Origin: Chloroflexia bacterium | GTDB taxonomy: Bacteria; Chloroflexota; Chloroflexia; DTKN01 | DNA length: 41,751 nt | NCBI GenBank assembly: GCA_016928715.1 | Contig: JAFGKG010000119.1 | Coordinates: 1 to 41,751 of the forward strand | Direction: 5' to 3' | Shown here: positions 15,824 to 23,147 of the stretch, one piece after another | How positions within the stretch are numbered: position 1 is the first letter of the stretch | Layout of the letters: each line of letters starts with the position of its first letter | Notes under the pieces: generated by a model | Seen by the model: only the letters and a program-made list of their open reading frames with translations | Database searches by the model: none | Told to the model about the DNA's origin: nothing | Translations under genes and position numbers: made by a program

Positions 15824-17209
15824 ATGCTCGAAAAAAACATTTTACAGGAACTGCGGAAAATCGTGGGACCATCCTGGGTTCGCGACGAGCCGGAGGATTT
15901 GTACTGCTATGCCTACGATGCGACATTCCACGAGAATCTGCCCGAAGTCGTGGTATCCCCGCAGCAGACCGCCGAGGTGTCCGGCGTAATGCAGGTTGCC
16001 TATCGCCACGAGATTCCGGTCGTCGCCCGGGGGATGGGCAGCGGGCTGGCAGGGGGGTCGATCCCCACTCAGGGCGGCATTGCCCTGAACCTCACCCGCA
16101 TGAACCGCATCCTGGAAATTGATCGGGGCAACATGATTGTGACGGCCCAGGCCGGTGTGGTCACGGCCGACCTGCAGACAGCCGTGGCCCAGGTGGGGCT
16201 CTTTTACCCTCCGGACCCCTCCAGCCAGCGTCAATCCACGCTGGGGGGCAATATTGCCTGCAACGCCGGTGGTCCCCACTGCCTTAAATACGGCGTGACC
16301 GGGGACTATGTCATGGGGATGGAGGCCGTCTTGGCCGATGGGCGCATCCTGCGCACTGGCGGCAAGACCATCAAGAACGTGGTGGGCTATGATCTGACCG
16401 GTTTGTTCGTCGGATCGGAGGGCACCCTGGGCGTTATCACCGAGGCGCTGATGCGGCTGATCGCCCCGCCACAGGCAATCCGCACGGCTATGGCCGTCTT
16501 TCCCCGCCTGGTCGAAGCCAGCGTGGCCGTCACCCGCATCTTGGAGGCCGGCCTGGTGCCCGTGGCGATGGAGATCATGGACGATACCACCATCGCTACC
16601 ATCGAAGCGCACAAAAACATGGGTCTGCCCCTGGACGTCGAGGCCATCCTGATCCTCGAAACCGATGGGGACGAGGACCAGGCCGTGCGCGAAATCGAAC
16701 GGATCGCCCAGATCTGCCGGGAAAACGGGGCCCGCGAGGTGCGCGTGGCCGAGGACCGCGAGCAAGGCATCCAGTTGATGCTGGCCCGCAAGTCCGTCTC
16801 GCCCTCCCTGGCCCGCCGCCGGCCCAACAAGCTGGGCGAGGATATAACCGTGCCCCGCCAGGCCATCCCGGAAATGGTCGCCCGCGTCAAAGAGATCTCG
16901 CGGCGTTTCAACCTGCCCATCCCCATCTTTGGGCACATCGGGGACGGCAACCTGCACCCCAATATCCTCTTTGACCGCAAGGACGAGCAAGAGTTCGCCC
17001 GGGTGCAGCAGGCTGCCGAGGCCATCTTTGAGGCCGCCATCGATCTCGGCGGTGTCCTCTCTGGGGAGCACGGCGTCGGTACCCTCAAGCGGGACTATAT
17101 CGAACGCAACCTGGGTCCCGTGGCGGTGGAGGTTATGCGCTGCATCAAGGCCTCCCTGGATCCCAAAAACATCCTCAACCCAGGCAAGGTGCTGCCGAGT
17201 TCAAACTAG
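15824..17209 (+). CDS. glcD: FAD-linked oxidase, glycolate/lactate dehydrogenase GlcD family
   Basis: This 461-residue flavoprotein oxidises a 2-hydroxy acid such as glycolate or D-lactate. The FAD-binding PCMH half shows PVVARGMGSGLAGGSI near 65-80, DPSSQRQSTLGGNIACNAGG and GYDLTGLFVGSEGTLGVIT. The C-terminal half carries the conserved metal/substrate His clusters GHIGDGNLHPN (about 365) and SGEHGVGTLKRDYI (about 413). No GlcE or iron-sulphur GlcF gene is adjacent, so electron transfer partners must lie elsewhere or be supplied by the zinc-ribbon neighbour (speculative). The exact substrate cannot be read from the sequence. Confidence 0.93.
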   Translation: MLEKNILQELRKIVGPSWVRDEPEDLYCYAYDATFHENLPEVVVSPQQTAEVSGVMQVAYRHEIPVVARGMGSGLAGGSIPTQGGIALNLTRMNRILEIDRGNMIVTAQAGVVTADLQTAVAQVGLFYPPDPSSQRQSTLGGNIACNAGGPHCLKYGVTGDYVMGMEAVLADGRILRTGGKTIKNVVGYDLTGLFVGSEGTLGVITEALMRLIAPPQAIRTAMAVFPRLVEASVAVTRILEAGLVPVAMEIMDDTTIATIEAHKNMGLPLDVEAILILETDGDEDQAVREIERIAQICRENGAREVRVAEDREQGIQLMLARKSVSPSLARRRPNKLGEDITVPRQAIPEMVARVKEISRRFNLPIPIFGHIGDGNLHPNILFDRKDEQEFARVQQAAEAIFEAAIDLGGVLSGEHGVGTLKRDYIERNLGPVAVEVMRCIKASLDPKNILNPGKVLPSSN

Positions 17210-17224
17210 CCATTCACGGGGTTT

Positions 17225-17251
17225 TAGGGGCAGCCAACTTTTAACGTTAAA
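17225..17251. repeat. Half copy of the TAGGGGCAGCC repeat plus palindrome
   Basis: TAGGGGCAGCC (17225-17235) matches the arm of the dispersed palindrome family, without its partner arm. Just after it is a perfect 12-base palindrome TTTAACGTTAAA (17240-17251). Both lie in the 47-bp gap between convergent genes. Confidence 0.6.
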
Positions 17252-17256
17252 CCGTA

Positions 17257-18183
17257 CTACCGTTCCCGTATGGCAATGGCCTGGCGGATGCCCTCCTGCA
17301 GGTCGGCGCAGACGGGGATATCGGCCAAATCCAGGCCCAGGGCCACGATCGTTCGGGCGATCTCGGCCTGGATGCCGCTGAGAATGCAGGTCGCCCCCAG
17401 CAAAGAGACCGAGCGGGCGGTCCGCAGCAGCGACTGCACGACCTGCTCGTCGACCACGGGCACCCCGGTGATGTCGATCAGGACCACCTCGGCCCGGCGC
17501 TGGCCGATGGCTTCCAGCAGCGCCTCGGTCACCAGTTGGGCCCGCTCCGGCTGTACCGGGCCGACCAGGGGCAGGGCCAGCACCCGTTCCCAGACCTGGA
17601 TCACCGGTGTGGAGAGGGATCGTGCCAGGTCGGCCATCTCCTCGGCCCGTTCCTCCTGCTCCAGGCCGTGGTAGGCGGATTCGGCGATGGCGCTGGCGAT
17701 TTGCTGCAGTAGGCGGGCCAGCGCCTCCAGGCGTTCTGGCGAGAGAAAGGGCAGTTGGGCCAGGGCCAGACGGTAGTCATCGGCATCCAGTCCCAGGCGG
17801 AGGATATTTCTGGCCACCGCTTCCTCGTCCAGCCGTTCGGCCAGAACCTGTCCGCCGACCAGGTAGCCGATTATCTGTCCCTTGACCAGGATTGGGGCGG
17901 CGAAATCGTAGAGGCCGGCGTGGCAGCGTCGAATGACGTAACGGCGCTGCCGATTGACCTCCGCCACCAGATGGCGGTCGGAGGCCTGGCAAGCGGCTTT
18001 TCCCACCTCGGCAGCCTGCACCAGATCGCAATGCCTGGCCGACTGGCCGGCGATGGTCAGCCACTGCCCGTCCAGGTCCATGGCCGAGACCAGGATGGAC
18101 GTCGTCAGGACAAAATCGTCCAAAATCGCCTGCAGCGTGGGTACCGACACCAGCTCCTGAACGTGATATTGGATCGAGGACAT
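17257..18183 (-). CDS. PocR sensory domain - STAS domain protein
   Basis: This 308-residue protein has an N-terminal PocR ligand-binding domain (about 10-165; features HCDLVQAAEVGKAACQASD and RRCHAGLYDFAAPI with conserved Cys residues, then GQIIGYLVGGQVL) and a C-terminal STAS domain (about 195-300; VEVVLIDITGVPVVDEQV-like core), as in RsbR-type stressosome regulators. It probably senses a small molecule or redox state and signals through protein-protein contacts. No switch kinase or RsbS/T gene is near, so it is an orphan here. The conserved STAS phosphorylation position reads DITGVPVVD, with Thr in the usual Ser/Thr region. Confidence 0.85.
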   Translation of the reverse strand: MSSIQYHVQELVSVPTLQAILDDFVLTTSILVSAMDLDGQWLTIAGQSARHCDLVQAAEVGKAACQASDRHLVAEVNRQRRYVIRRCHAGLYDFAAPILVKGQIIGYLVGGQVLAERLDEEAVARNILRLGLDADDYRLALAQLPFLSPERLEALARLLQQIASAIAESAYHGLEQEERAEEMADLARSLSTPVIQVWERVLALPLVGPVQPERAQLVTEALLEAIGQRRAEVVLIDITGVPVVDEQVVQSLLRTARSVSLLGATCILSGIQAEIARTIVALGLDLADIPVCADLQEGIRQAIAIRER

Positions 18184-18205
18184 GGTTCCCCCACAAATAG
18201 AAATG

Positions 18206-18273
18206 ATTTCAACTACAAAGGATACAAAGGGTTCGAAGGGAAAAAAATTGTGTCCTTGGTGTCCTTTGTAGTT
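18206..18273. repeat. AT-rich palindromic element, copy 1 (MITE-like)
   Basis: About 63-bp element whose arms AACTACAAAGGATACAAAGG and the inverse of CCTTGGTGTCCTTTGTAGTT pair imperfectly (18 of 20). A second copy lies in opposite orientation at 21607-21673 and agrees at roughly 55 of 62 positions. It lies directly upstream of the PocR-STAS gene and is much more AT-rich than its surroundings. No open reading frame is contained. Confidence 0.8.
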
Positions 18274-18376
18274 ACCTCCTTTTTGCTTCCGGCTCGGCCA
18301 GGTTAGCCCCTATTGTACCACAAATTGATAAATCCTGCAGCTTGTCCCCACTTACTACAGGGCTTGATTAAACGGC

Positions 18377-18405
18377 TTGTCCTCAAGCCCTTGCTGTGTT
18401 ATAAT
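18377..18405 (+). promoter_or_regulatory. Sigma-70 type promoter of add
   Basis: TTGTCC (18377-18382), 17-bp spacer, perfect TATAAT (18400-18405), about 46 bp before the chosen start. The remaining 18274-18376 shows no gene. Confidence 0.65.
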
Positions 18406-18451
18406 AGCCCCAGCCTAGACCGCTTTGGCTTGGCGGGACTGGAGAGTAGCG

Positions 18452-19468
18452 ATGGTCGACGCCGATCTGGAAAATTGGATCCGTCAATTGCCCAAGGTGG
18501 AACTGCACGTGCACCTGGAAGGCTCGATTCGTCCCCAGACCCTGACCGAGCTGGCCGCTAAAAATGGGGTCGATCTGCCCGGCGGCGTGACCGCCATCTA
18601 CCAGTTCAGCGACTTTTCGGGTTTCCTGGACGCCTATATGCGCTGCGCCGCCTGCCTGTGCACCCAGGGCGACTTTGAACGGGTGACCTACGAGTTCCTG
18701 TTGGACCAGGCCGCCCTGGGCATTCACTACTGCGAAGTCTTTTTGTCGTCGATGCAGCATCTCAGGCGGGACTTTGATTTCGACTGCCTGATGCAGGGCA
18801 TCCAGGCCGGCTACCGGCAGGCGCGCTCCGAAACGGGTATCCGCATGGGCGTGATTTTTGATCACGGCCGGCAGTTCGGCGCCCAGGAGGGCCTGCGCGT
18901 CCTCGAGCGCGCCATCGGCACCCGGAAATTCGGCGTGATCGGCCTCAGCATCGGCGGGGACGAGGTCAATTTCCCGCCCGAACTCTTTGAGGAGATGTTC
19001 CTGCGGGCACGCCAGGCCGGCCTGCGCGTCACCGCCCACGCCGGCGAGGTACGGGGCCCCGAGAGCGTTTGGGGCGCCATCCACAAGCTGGGCGTGCGCC
19101 GCATTGGCCACGGCATCCACGCTATCCAGGACCCCGATTTGATGGCCTACCTGCAGCAACAGCGGATCTACCTGGACATCTGCCCCACCAGCAATGTGCG
19201 CACCGGGGCCGTCCCCTCCCTGAACGAACATCCCGTACGGCGCCTGTTCGACGCCGGCGTTCCCCTGACCATCTCTTCCGACGATCCGGCCCTCTTTCAG
19301 ACCAACCTGGTCCAGGAGTACCTGCTGCTGGCCCAGCACTTTGGGTTTGACCGCCGGGAATTGCAGCAGCTCAGCCTCAACGGGGTGCGCGCCTCCTTCC
19401 TGCCGGAGCAGGAGCGGGCTGAACTCCAGGCCCGTTTCCAACAAGCCCTGACCGCCCTGGTCGTTTGA
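18452..19468 (+). CDS. add: Adenosine deaminase
   Basis: This enzyme deaminates adenosine or deoxyadenosine to inosine in purine salvage. It has 338 residues, the normal size. Zinc and catalytic motifs are all present: HVHLEGS (His19, His21), HAGE (His196, Glu199), GHGI (His220) and SSDDPALF (Asp277, Asp278). GGAGAG precedes ATG 18452; the in-frame TTG at 18425 lacks this. The stop codon lies inside the -35 box of the next gene's promoter. With purine nucleoside phosphorylase at 33241 it completes adenosine-to-hypoxanthine conversion. Other ADA-family substrates such as 6-aminodeoxyfutalosine cannot be strictly excluded. Confidence 0.92.
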   Translation: MVDADLENWIRQLPKVELHVHLEGSIRPQTLTELAAKNGVDLPGGVTAIYQFSDFSGFLDAYMRCAACLCTQGDFERVTYEFLLDQAALGIHYCEVFLSSMQHLRRDFDFDCLMQGIQAGYRQARSETGIRMGVIFDHGRQFGAQEGLRVLERAIGTRKFGVIGLSIGGDEVNFPPELFEEMFLRARQAGLRVTAHAGEVRGPESVWGAIHKLGVRRIGHGIHAIQDPDLMAYLQQQRIYLDICPTSNVRTGAVPSLNEHPVRRLFDAGVPLTISSDDPALFQTNLVQEYLLLAQHFGFDRRELQQLSLNGVRASFLPEQERAELQARFQQALTALVV

Positions 19469-19493
19469 CAACACTTTCTGCCTCTGCTATAAT
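19465..19493 (+). promoter_or_regulatory. Perfect consensus sigma-70 promoter of the binding-protein gene
   Basis: TTGACA (19465-19470), 17-bp spacer, TATAAT (19488-19493): both hexamers match consensus exactly. The -35 box overlaps the add stop codon. The predicted leader is about 150 bases and contains a GCTG-GGGGG/CCCCCAGC hairpin (about 19501-19521), a GCACT/AGTGT stem near 19544-19562, and CCTCA/TGAGG (19631-19642) touching the ribosome site. Confidence 0.85.
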
Positions 19494-19653
19494 AAAGGTC
19501 GCTGTGGGGGTTTCCCCCAGCGTCCCTACGTGCTGGTTGGCCGCCGCACTGTACGCTAGTGTGGCCCGCCAAAAGGAGGTGTAGACCCCGCAAATGCCCC
19601 GTTGGACGGATTTACCGGAATGTAAGCACACCTCAAGTGAGGAGGAATACAGT

Positions 19654-21453
19654 ATGAATAGCAAAAAGTGGCTGACGATCTTTGGCGTGCTGATGATCGT
19701 CTCTATGATTGTCCCGCTCTTGGCCGCCTGTGGTCCCACCGAGGAGCCCCAGGTCGAGCCGACCAAGGCCCAGGTCGAACCGACCAAGGCCGCCGAACCG
19801 ACCAAGGCCCAGGTCGAACCGACCAAGGCCGCCGAACCGACCGAGGTAACCGAGCCCGTCGTTATGCACCTGAACCTGGGCACCGAGCCCCCCACCCTGG
19901 ACCCGGCCCTGGCTACCGACACCACCTCGGTCGACTGCGACGAGAACCTCTTCCTCGGCCTGACCGGCTTTGACGCCAAGACCGACGAGGTTGTCCCCGA
20001 GCTGGCCCTGGACTGGACCGTCTCGGCCGACGGCACCGTCTATACCTTTAACCTGCGCGACGACGCCTACTGGATCCGCTACGACCCCGCCACCGAGACC
20101 TTTGAGCAGGTCCGCCCCGTCACCGCCTATGACGTCGAGTACGGCATCCAGCGCACGGTCCGCCCCGAGACCGCCTCGGACTATGCCTACGTGCTCTATA
20201 TCATCAAGGGCGCGATGGACATCAACATCACCGAGATCCCCACCGACACCTATGACATCGCCGACCTGGGCGTGCGCGCCCTGGACGACTATACCATCGA
20301 GATCGAGCTGGAAAACCCGGCCGGCTTTTTCCCGGCCATCGCCAGCATGTGGGTTGCCCGCCCGATGCCCAAAGAGGCCATCGATGAGTATGGCGACCAG
20401 TGGACGGAACCTGGCCAGATTATGACCAATGGCCCCTACGCCCTGGCCGAGTGGACCCACGACAGCCACATGACCATGGTCAAGAACCCCTACTACTATG
20501 CCGCCGACAATGTGCAGATCGACGTCATCGACCTGGTCATGATCGTCGAGGCCTCCACCGCCTTTGCCATGTACGAGAACGGCGAGTTGGACAGCGTCGG
20601 CGTCCCCCTGGACGATATGGACCGCGTCAAGGCCGACCCCGTGCTGAGCCAGGAACTCTACATCGCTCCGGATGCCTGCACCTACTACTATGGCTTTACC
20701 ACCGACAAGGCGCCCTTTGACGACGTGCACGTGCGCCGGGCCTTCTCCCTGGCCATGGACCGCCAGGGCCTGATCGACAACGTGCTCAAGGGCGGCCAGC
20801 TTCCGGCCAACTCTTTTGCCTGCGCGGGCATCTTTGGCAACGTGGCCAGCGACCCCACGGTGGGTGTCTGGTCTGACCCCGCAGCGGCGAGGGAAGAGCT
20901 GGCCACGGCCGGCTATCCCGACGGCGCCGGCTTCCCGGCCATCACCCTGATGCACAACACCTCCGAGGGACACGCCAAGATCGCCCAGGCCATCCAGCAG
21001 ATGTGGCAGGAAACCCTGGGTATTGTGGTCAACGTCGAGAACCAGGAGTGGGCCGTCTACCTCGATACGATCTCTAAGGACACCCCGGTTGAGGAAATGC
21101 CGCACGTCTGGCGCATGGGCTGGTGCGCGGACTATCCGGACCAGAACAACTGGGTGCACGAGGTATTCAACCCCGAGGCTGGGGCCAACCGCCCCCGCAT
21201 TAGCGTGGATGACCCCCAGGTCGGCGAGCAAGTCGCCCGCTTTATCGAGCTCACCTGGGCGGCCAGCAAGGAGCAGGATCCGGACACCCGCGCCGAGATG
21301 TACCGCGAGGCCGAGCAACTGCTGGTCTGGGACATCGCCGCCATCGCCCCCATCTATTTCTACACCACCGTCAACGTCACCAAGCCCTACCTGCAGCGCA
21401 ACTTTATCACCGTGGGTGGCGCCGACTGGTTCAACTGGACCATCACCAAGTAG
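19654..21453 (+). CDS. Lipoprotein substrate-binding protein of a peptide/nickel-type ABC importer
   Basis: This 599-residue extracellular protein is of the SBP_bac_5 (OppA/DppA) family. The signal peptide with lipobox LLAAC directs lipidation at Cys26. A Pro-Thr-Lys rich linker of 7- and 13-residue repeats (QVEPTKA, QVEPTKAAEPTKA) follows, then the binding domain with EPPTLDPALATDTTS, DNVQIDVIDLVMI and DAWLRM-like lobe signatures (VWRMGWCADYPDQNNWVHEVF). Start ATG 19654 has AGGAGG at 8 bases; the in-frame ATG at 19594 would put 20 polar residues before the signal peptide. No permease or ATPase genes adjoin, so it is an orphan. The promoter and codon choice suggest high expression. The ligand is unknown. 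Confidence 0.9.
   Translation: MNSKKWLTIFGVLMIVSMIVPLLAACGPTEEPQVEPTKAQVEPTKAAEPTKAQVEPTKAAEPTEVTEPVVMHLNLGTEPPTLDPALATDTTSVDCDENLFLGLTGFDAKTDEVVPELALDWTVSADGTVYTFNLRDDAYWIRYDPATETFEQVRPVTAYDVEYGIQRTVRPETASDYAYVLYIIKGAMDINITEIPTDTYDIADLGVRALDDYTIEIELENPAGFFPAIASMWVARPMPKEAIDEYGDQWTEPGQIMTNGPYALAEWTHDSHMTMVKNPYYYAADNVQIDVIDLVMIVEASTAFAMYENGELDSVGVPLDDMDRVKADPVLSQELYIAPDACTYYYGFTTDKAPFDDVHVRRAFSLAMDRQGLIDNVLKGGQLPANSFACAGIFGNVASDPTVGVWSDPAAAREELATAGYPDGAGFPAITLMHNTSEGHAKIAQAIQQMWQETLGIVVNVENQEWAVYLDTISKDTPVEEMPHVWRMGWCADYPDQNNWVHEVFNPEAGANRPRISVDDPQVGEQVARFIELTWAASKEQDPDTRAEMYREAEQLLVWDIAAIAPIYFYTTVNVTKPYLQRNFITVGGADWFNWTITK
19750..19848 (+). repeat. In-frame 39-bp tandem repeat coding the lipoprotein linker
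   Basis: A 21-bp partial unit (19750-19770) is followed by two 39-bp units (19771-19809 and 19810-19848) that share their first 32 bases. Each full unit codes 13 residues starting QVEPTKAAEPT. Copy number could vary by slippage or recombination without changing frame. Confidence 0.85.
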
Positions 21454-21461
21454 CAATTTCG

Positions 21462-21559
21462 GGGCGCGGCCCACTTGGGCCGCGCCCATCAAGGCCTGGG
21501 GGGCCCTCCCCAGTACGTAGGGAACACCCAAGGGGCGGAGGAAATGGTTCCTCCGCCCC
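21462..21559 (+). terminator. Three consecutive GC-rich hairpins after the binding-protein gene
   Basis: Perfect stems are GGGCGCGGCCC/GGGCCGCGCCC (21462-21472, 21477-21487, loop ACTT), CTGGGG/CCCCAG (about 21496-21512), and GGGGCGGAGGAA/TTCCTCCGCCCC (21532-21543, 21548-21559, loop ATGG). None has a T-tract. They may stop transcription or protect the 3' end of an abundant message. Confidence 0.6.
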
Positions 21560-21606
21560 CTGATCATGTCAGTCCTATTGCCCAATCCAGTCGACCCCGA
21601 AACAAA

Positions 21607-21673
21607 AACCACAAAGGACACCAAGGACACAAATTTTTCCCTTTGAACCCCTTGTGTTCTTTGTGGTTGAAAT
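21607..21673. repeat. AT-rich palindromic element, copy 2 (MITE-like)
   Basis: Reverse-oriented copy of the element at 18206-18273; arms AACCACAAAGGACACCAAGG and the inverse of CTTGTGTTCTTTGTGGTT. It sits between the binding-protein hairpins and folP. A GC-richer half resembling one arm (CCTTGGCGCCTTTGCGG) lies at 23115-23141. Confidence 0.8.
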
Positions 21674-21705
21674 TCTTGTTATAAGAATTCGACAAGTACT
21701 AGAAT
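21671..21705 (+). promoter_or_regulatory. Inverted repeat and candidate promoter upstream of folP
   Basis: AATTCTT-GTTAT-AAGAATT (21671-21689) forms a 7-bp inverted repeat. A weak promoter TTGTTA (21676-21681), 18-bp spacer, TAGAAT (21700-21705) overlaps it, so a repressor binding there could block it. This is inference from position only. Confidence 0.4.
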
Positions 21706-21721
21706 CACCAAAGGAGGTTGT

Positions 21722-23008
21722 ATGTCCCCATCCTACCGACCCCGCGTCCTGTTCCTGGACACCCTGGAAGAGGTCTGGCAAGAGATGGAACGCCTCGGCG
21801 TCTCCAAGCAGGGCCTGGACATCATGGCCCCCAAGGGCCTGTTTCGGGCGGTCCGGCTGTCCAATATCCCCGCCGCCCAGGCCAATATTATCAAGCAGGG
21901 GATGCTCTCCAAGGGCGGCGAGGCGGCAGTCAATTGGACCTGCTACCTGGCCGAGCAGGGCAGCACCAGCGACCTGCTGCTGCTGGGCACGCTGCGCCAT
22001 TACCGCCGGCTGCTGGCCAACCTGCGGGCGCAGCCCCCCTCCCTGGGCTTTGCCCCGCTGGTCCAGGCCCTGAGCGACGTGCTCCTCCGCTACGAAGGGG
22101 GGAGCCTTGGGAACATGGCCCTGGCCGGCCGGCGCTTTGACTGGGGCCGGCGCACCTACATCATGGGCATTCTCAACCTGACCCCCGATTCCTTTTCCGG
22201 CGATGGCCTGCTCCAGGGGGACGACCTGCTGCAAGCCGCCCTGGCCCAGGCCTACCGCTTTGCCGAGGAGGGCGCCGACCTGCTCGACGTGGGCGGCGAA
22301 TCCACCCGGCCGGGGGCCGAAAAGGTCCCCCTGGAGCAGGAGATGGAGCGGGTGCTGCCGGTGCTGGAGCGCCTGCGCCGCGAGGTCGACCTGCCCCTCT
22401 CGATCGATACCTACAAGGCCGAGGTGGCCCGGGCCGCCCTGGCGGCCGGCGCGCACCTGGTCAACGATATCTGGGGCCTGCGCCAGCCCGAGGGCGAGGG
22501 CTGGAACTGCGAACTGGCCCGCGTGGTGCGGGAGGCCGGCGTGCCGCTGATCCTCATGCACAACCGGCGCGCCCGGGCCACGGTGGGCGATCTGGGCGGC
22601 CACTACCGCCAGGTGGAATACGATGATCTGCTGGGCGACATGCTGGCGGACCTGCAGCAGAGCGTGGATTTCGCCGTGTCCGAGGGCATCCCCTGGGAAT
22701 CGCTCATCCTCGATCCCGGCATCGGCTTTGGCAAGACCCCGCAGCAGAACCTGGTGGTCATGCGCCGGCTGCGCGAACTGCGCAGCCTGGGCCGGCCGCT
22801 GCTCTTGGGCACCTCGCGCAAGTCCTTTATCGGCCTGACCCTGAACCTGCCGCCCGCGGAGCGCCTGGAGGGGACCCTGGCCACGCTGGCCCTGGGCATC
22901 GCCGCGGGGGTGGATATCGTCCGCGTGCACGACGTCCAGGAGGCCCTGCGGGCGGTGCGCATCAGCGATGCCATCGTGCGCGGGGGGCGGGCGAGGGAAT
23001 CAGAATAA
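21722..23008 (+). CDS. folP: Dihydropteroate synthase with N-terminal extension
   Basis: FolP condenses p-aminobenzoate with the pterin diphosphate to make dihydropteroate for folate. The TIM-barrel domain starts near residue 146 (MGILNLTPDSFSGDG) and carries DVGGESTRPGA, SIDTYKAEVARA, HLVNDIWGL, DPGIGFGKTPQQN and GTSRKSFIG. About 140 residues precede it (total 428 against about 280 for plain FolP); comparable extended forms occur in clostridial and other anaerobe FolPs, and the extension's role is not known to me. AAGGAGG lies before ATG 21722. No other folate genes are adjacent. Confidence 0.93.
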   Translation: MSPSYRPRVLFLDTLEEVWQEMERLGVSKQGLDIMAPKGLFRAVRLSNIPAAQANIIKQGMLSKGGEAAVNWTCYLAEQGSTSDLLLLGTLRHYRRLLANLRAQPPSLGFAPLVQALSDVLLRYEGGSLGNMALAGRRFDWGRRTYIMGILNLTPDSFSGDGLLQGDDLLQAALAQAYRFAEEGADLLDVGGESTRPGAEKVPLEQEMERVLPVLERLRREVDLPLSIDTYKAEVARAALAAGAHLVNDIWGLRQPEGEGWNCELARVVREAGVPLILMHNRRARATVGDLGGHYRQVEYDDLLGDMLADLQQSVDFAVSEGIPWESLILDPGIGFGKTPQQNLVVMRRLRELRSLGRPLLLGTSRKSFIGLTLNLPPAERLEGTLATLALGIAAGVDIVRVHDVQEALRAVRISDAIVRGGRARESE

Positions 23009-23045
23009 ACGCCCGCCGGCCTATCCATGGGAGCACAAGAATCCT

Positions 23046-23141
23046 CATGCCCGCGAAAAGCCTGCCCTCGCGAAAGCGGGGGCGGGCATCCAGAAAGAGT
23101 TTTTAACTTGCATTTCTTTGCGACCTTGGCGCCTTTGCGGT
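23046..23141. repeat. Repeat remnants between convergent folP and the M50 gene
   Basis: 23046-23092 contains CTCGCGAAAGCGGGGGCGGG followed by CATCCAG, resembling a widespread bacterial REP-like sequence, with a GCCTGCCC/GGGCGGGC stem (23060-23087). 23115-23141 resembles one arm of the AT-rich palindromic element but with more G+C. No gene is seen in 23009-23147. Confidence 0.5.
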
Positions 23142-23147
23142 GAGTAT

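Noticed and set aside
19594-19653. ATG 19594 as start of the binding protein, or a leader peptide
   Set aside because: The extra 20 polar residues would precede a good signal peptide, while 19654 has AGGAGG at proper spacing. A separate leader peptide is not possible because the frame is continuous.
19750-19848. CRISPR-like or non-coding repeat
   Set aside because: Units are adjacent without spacers and keep reading frame; it is a protein linker.
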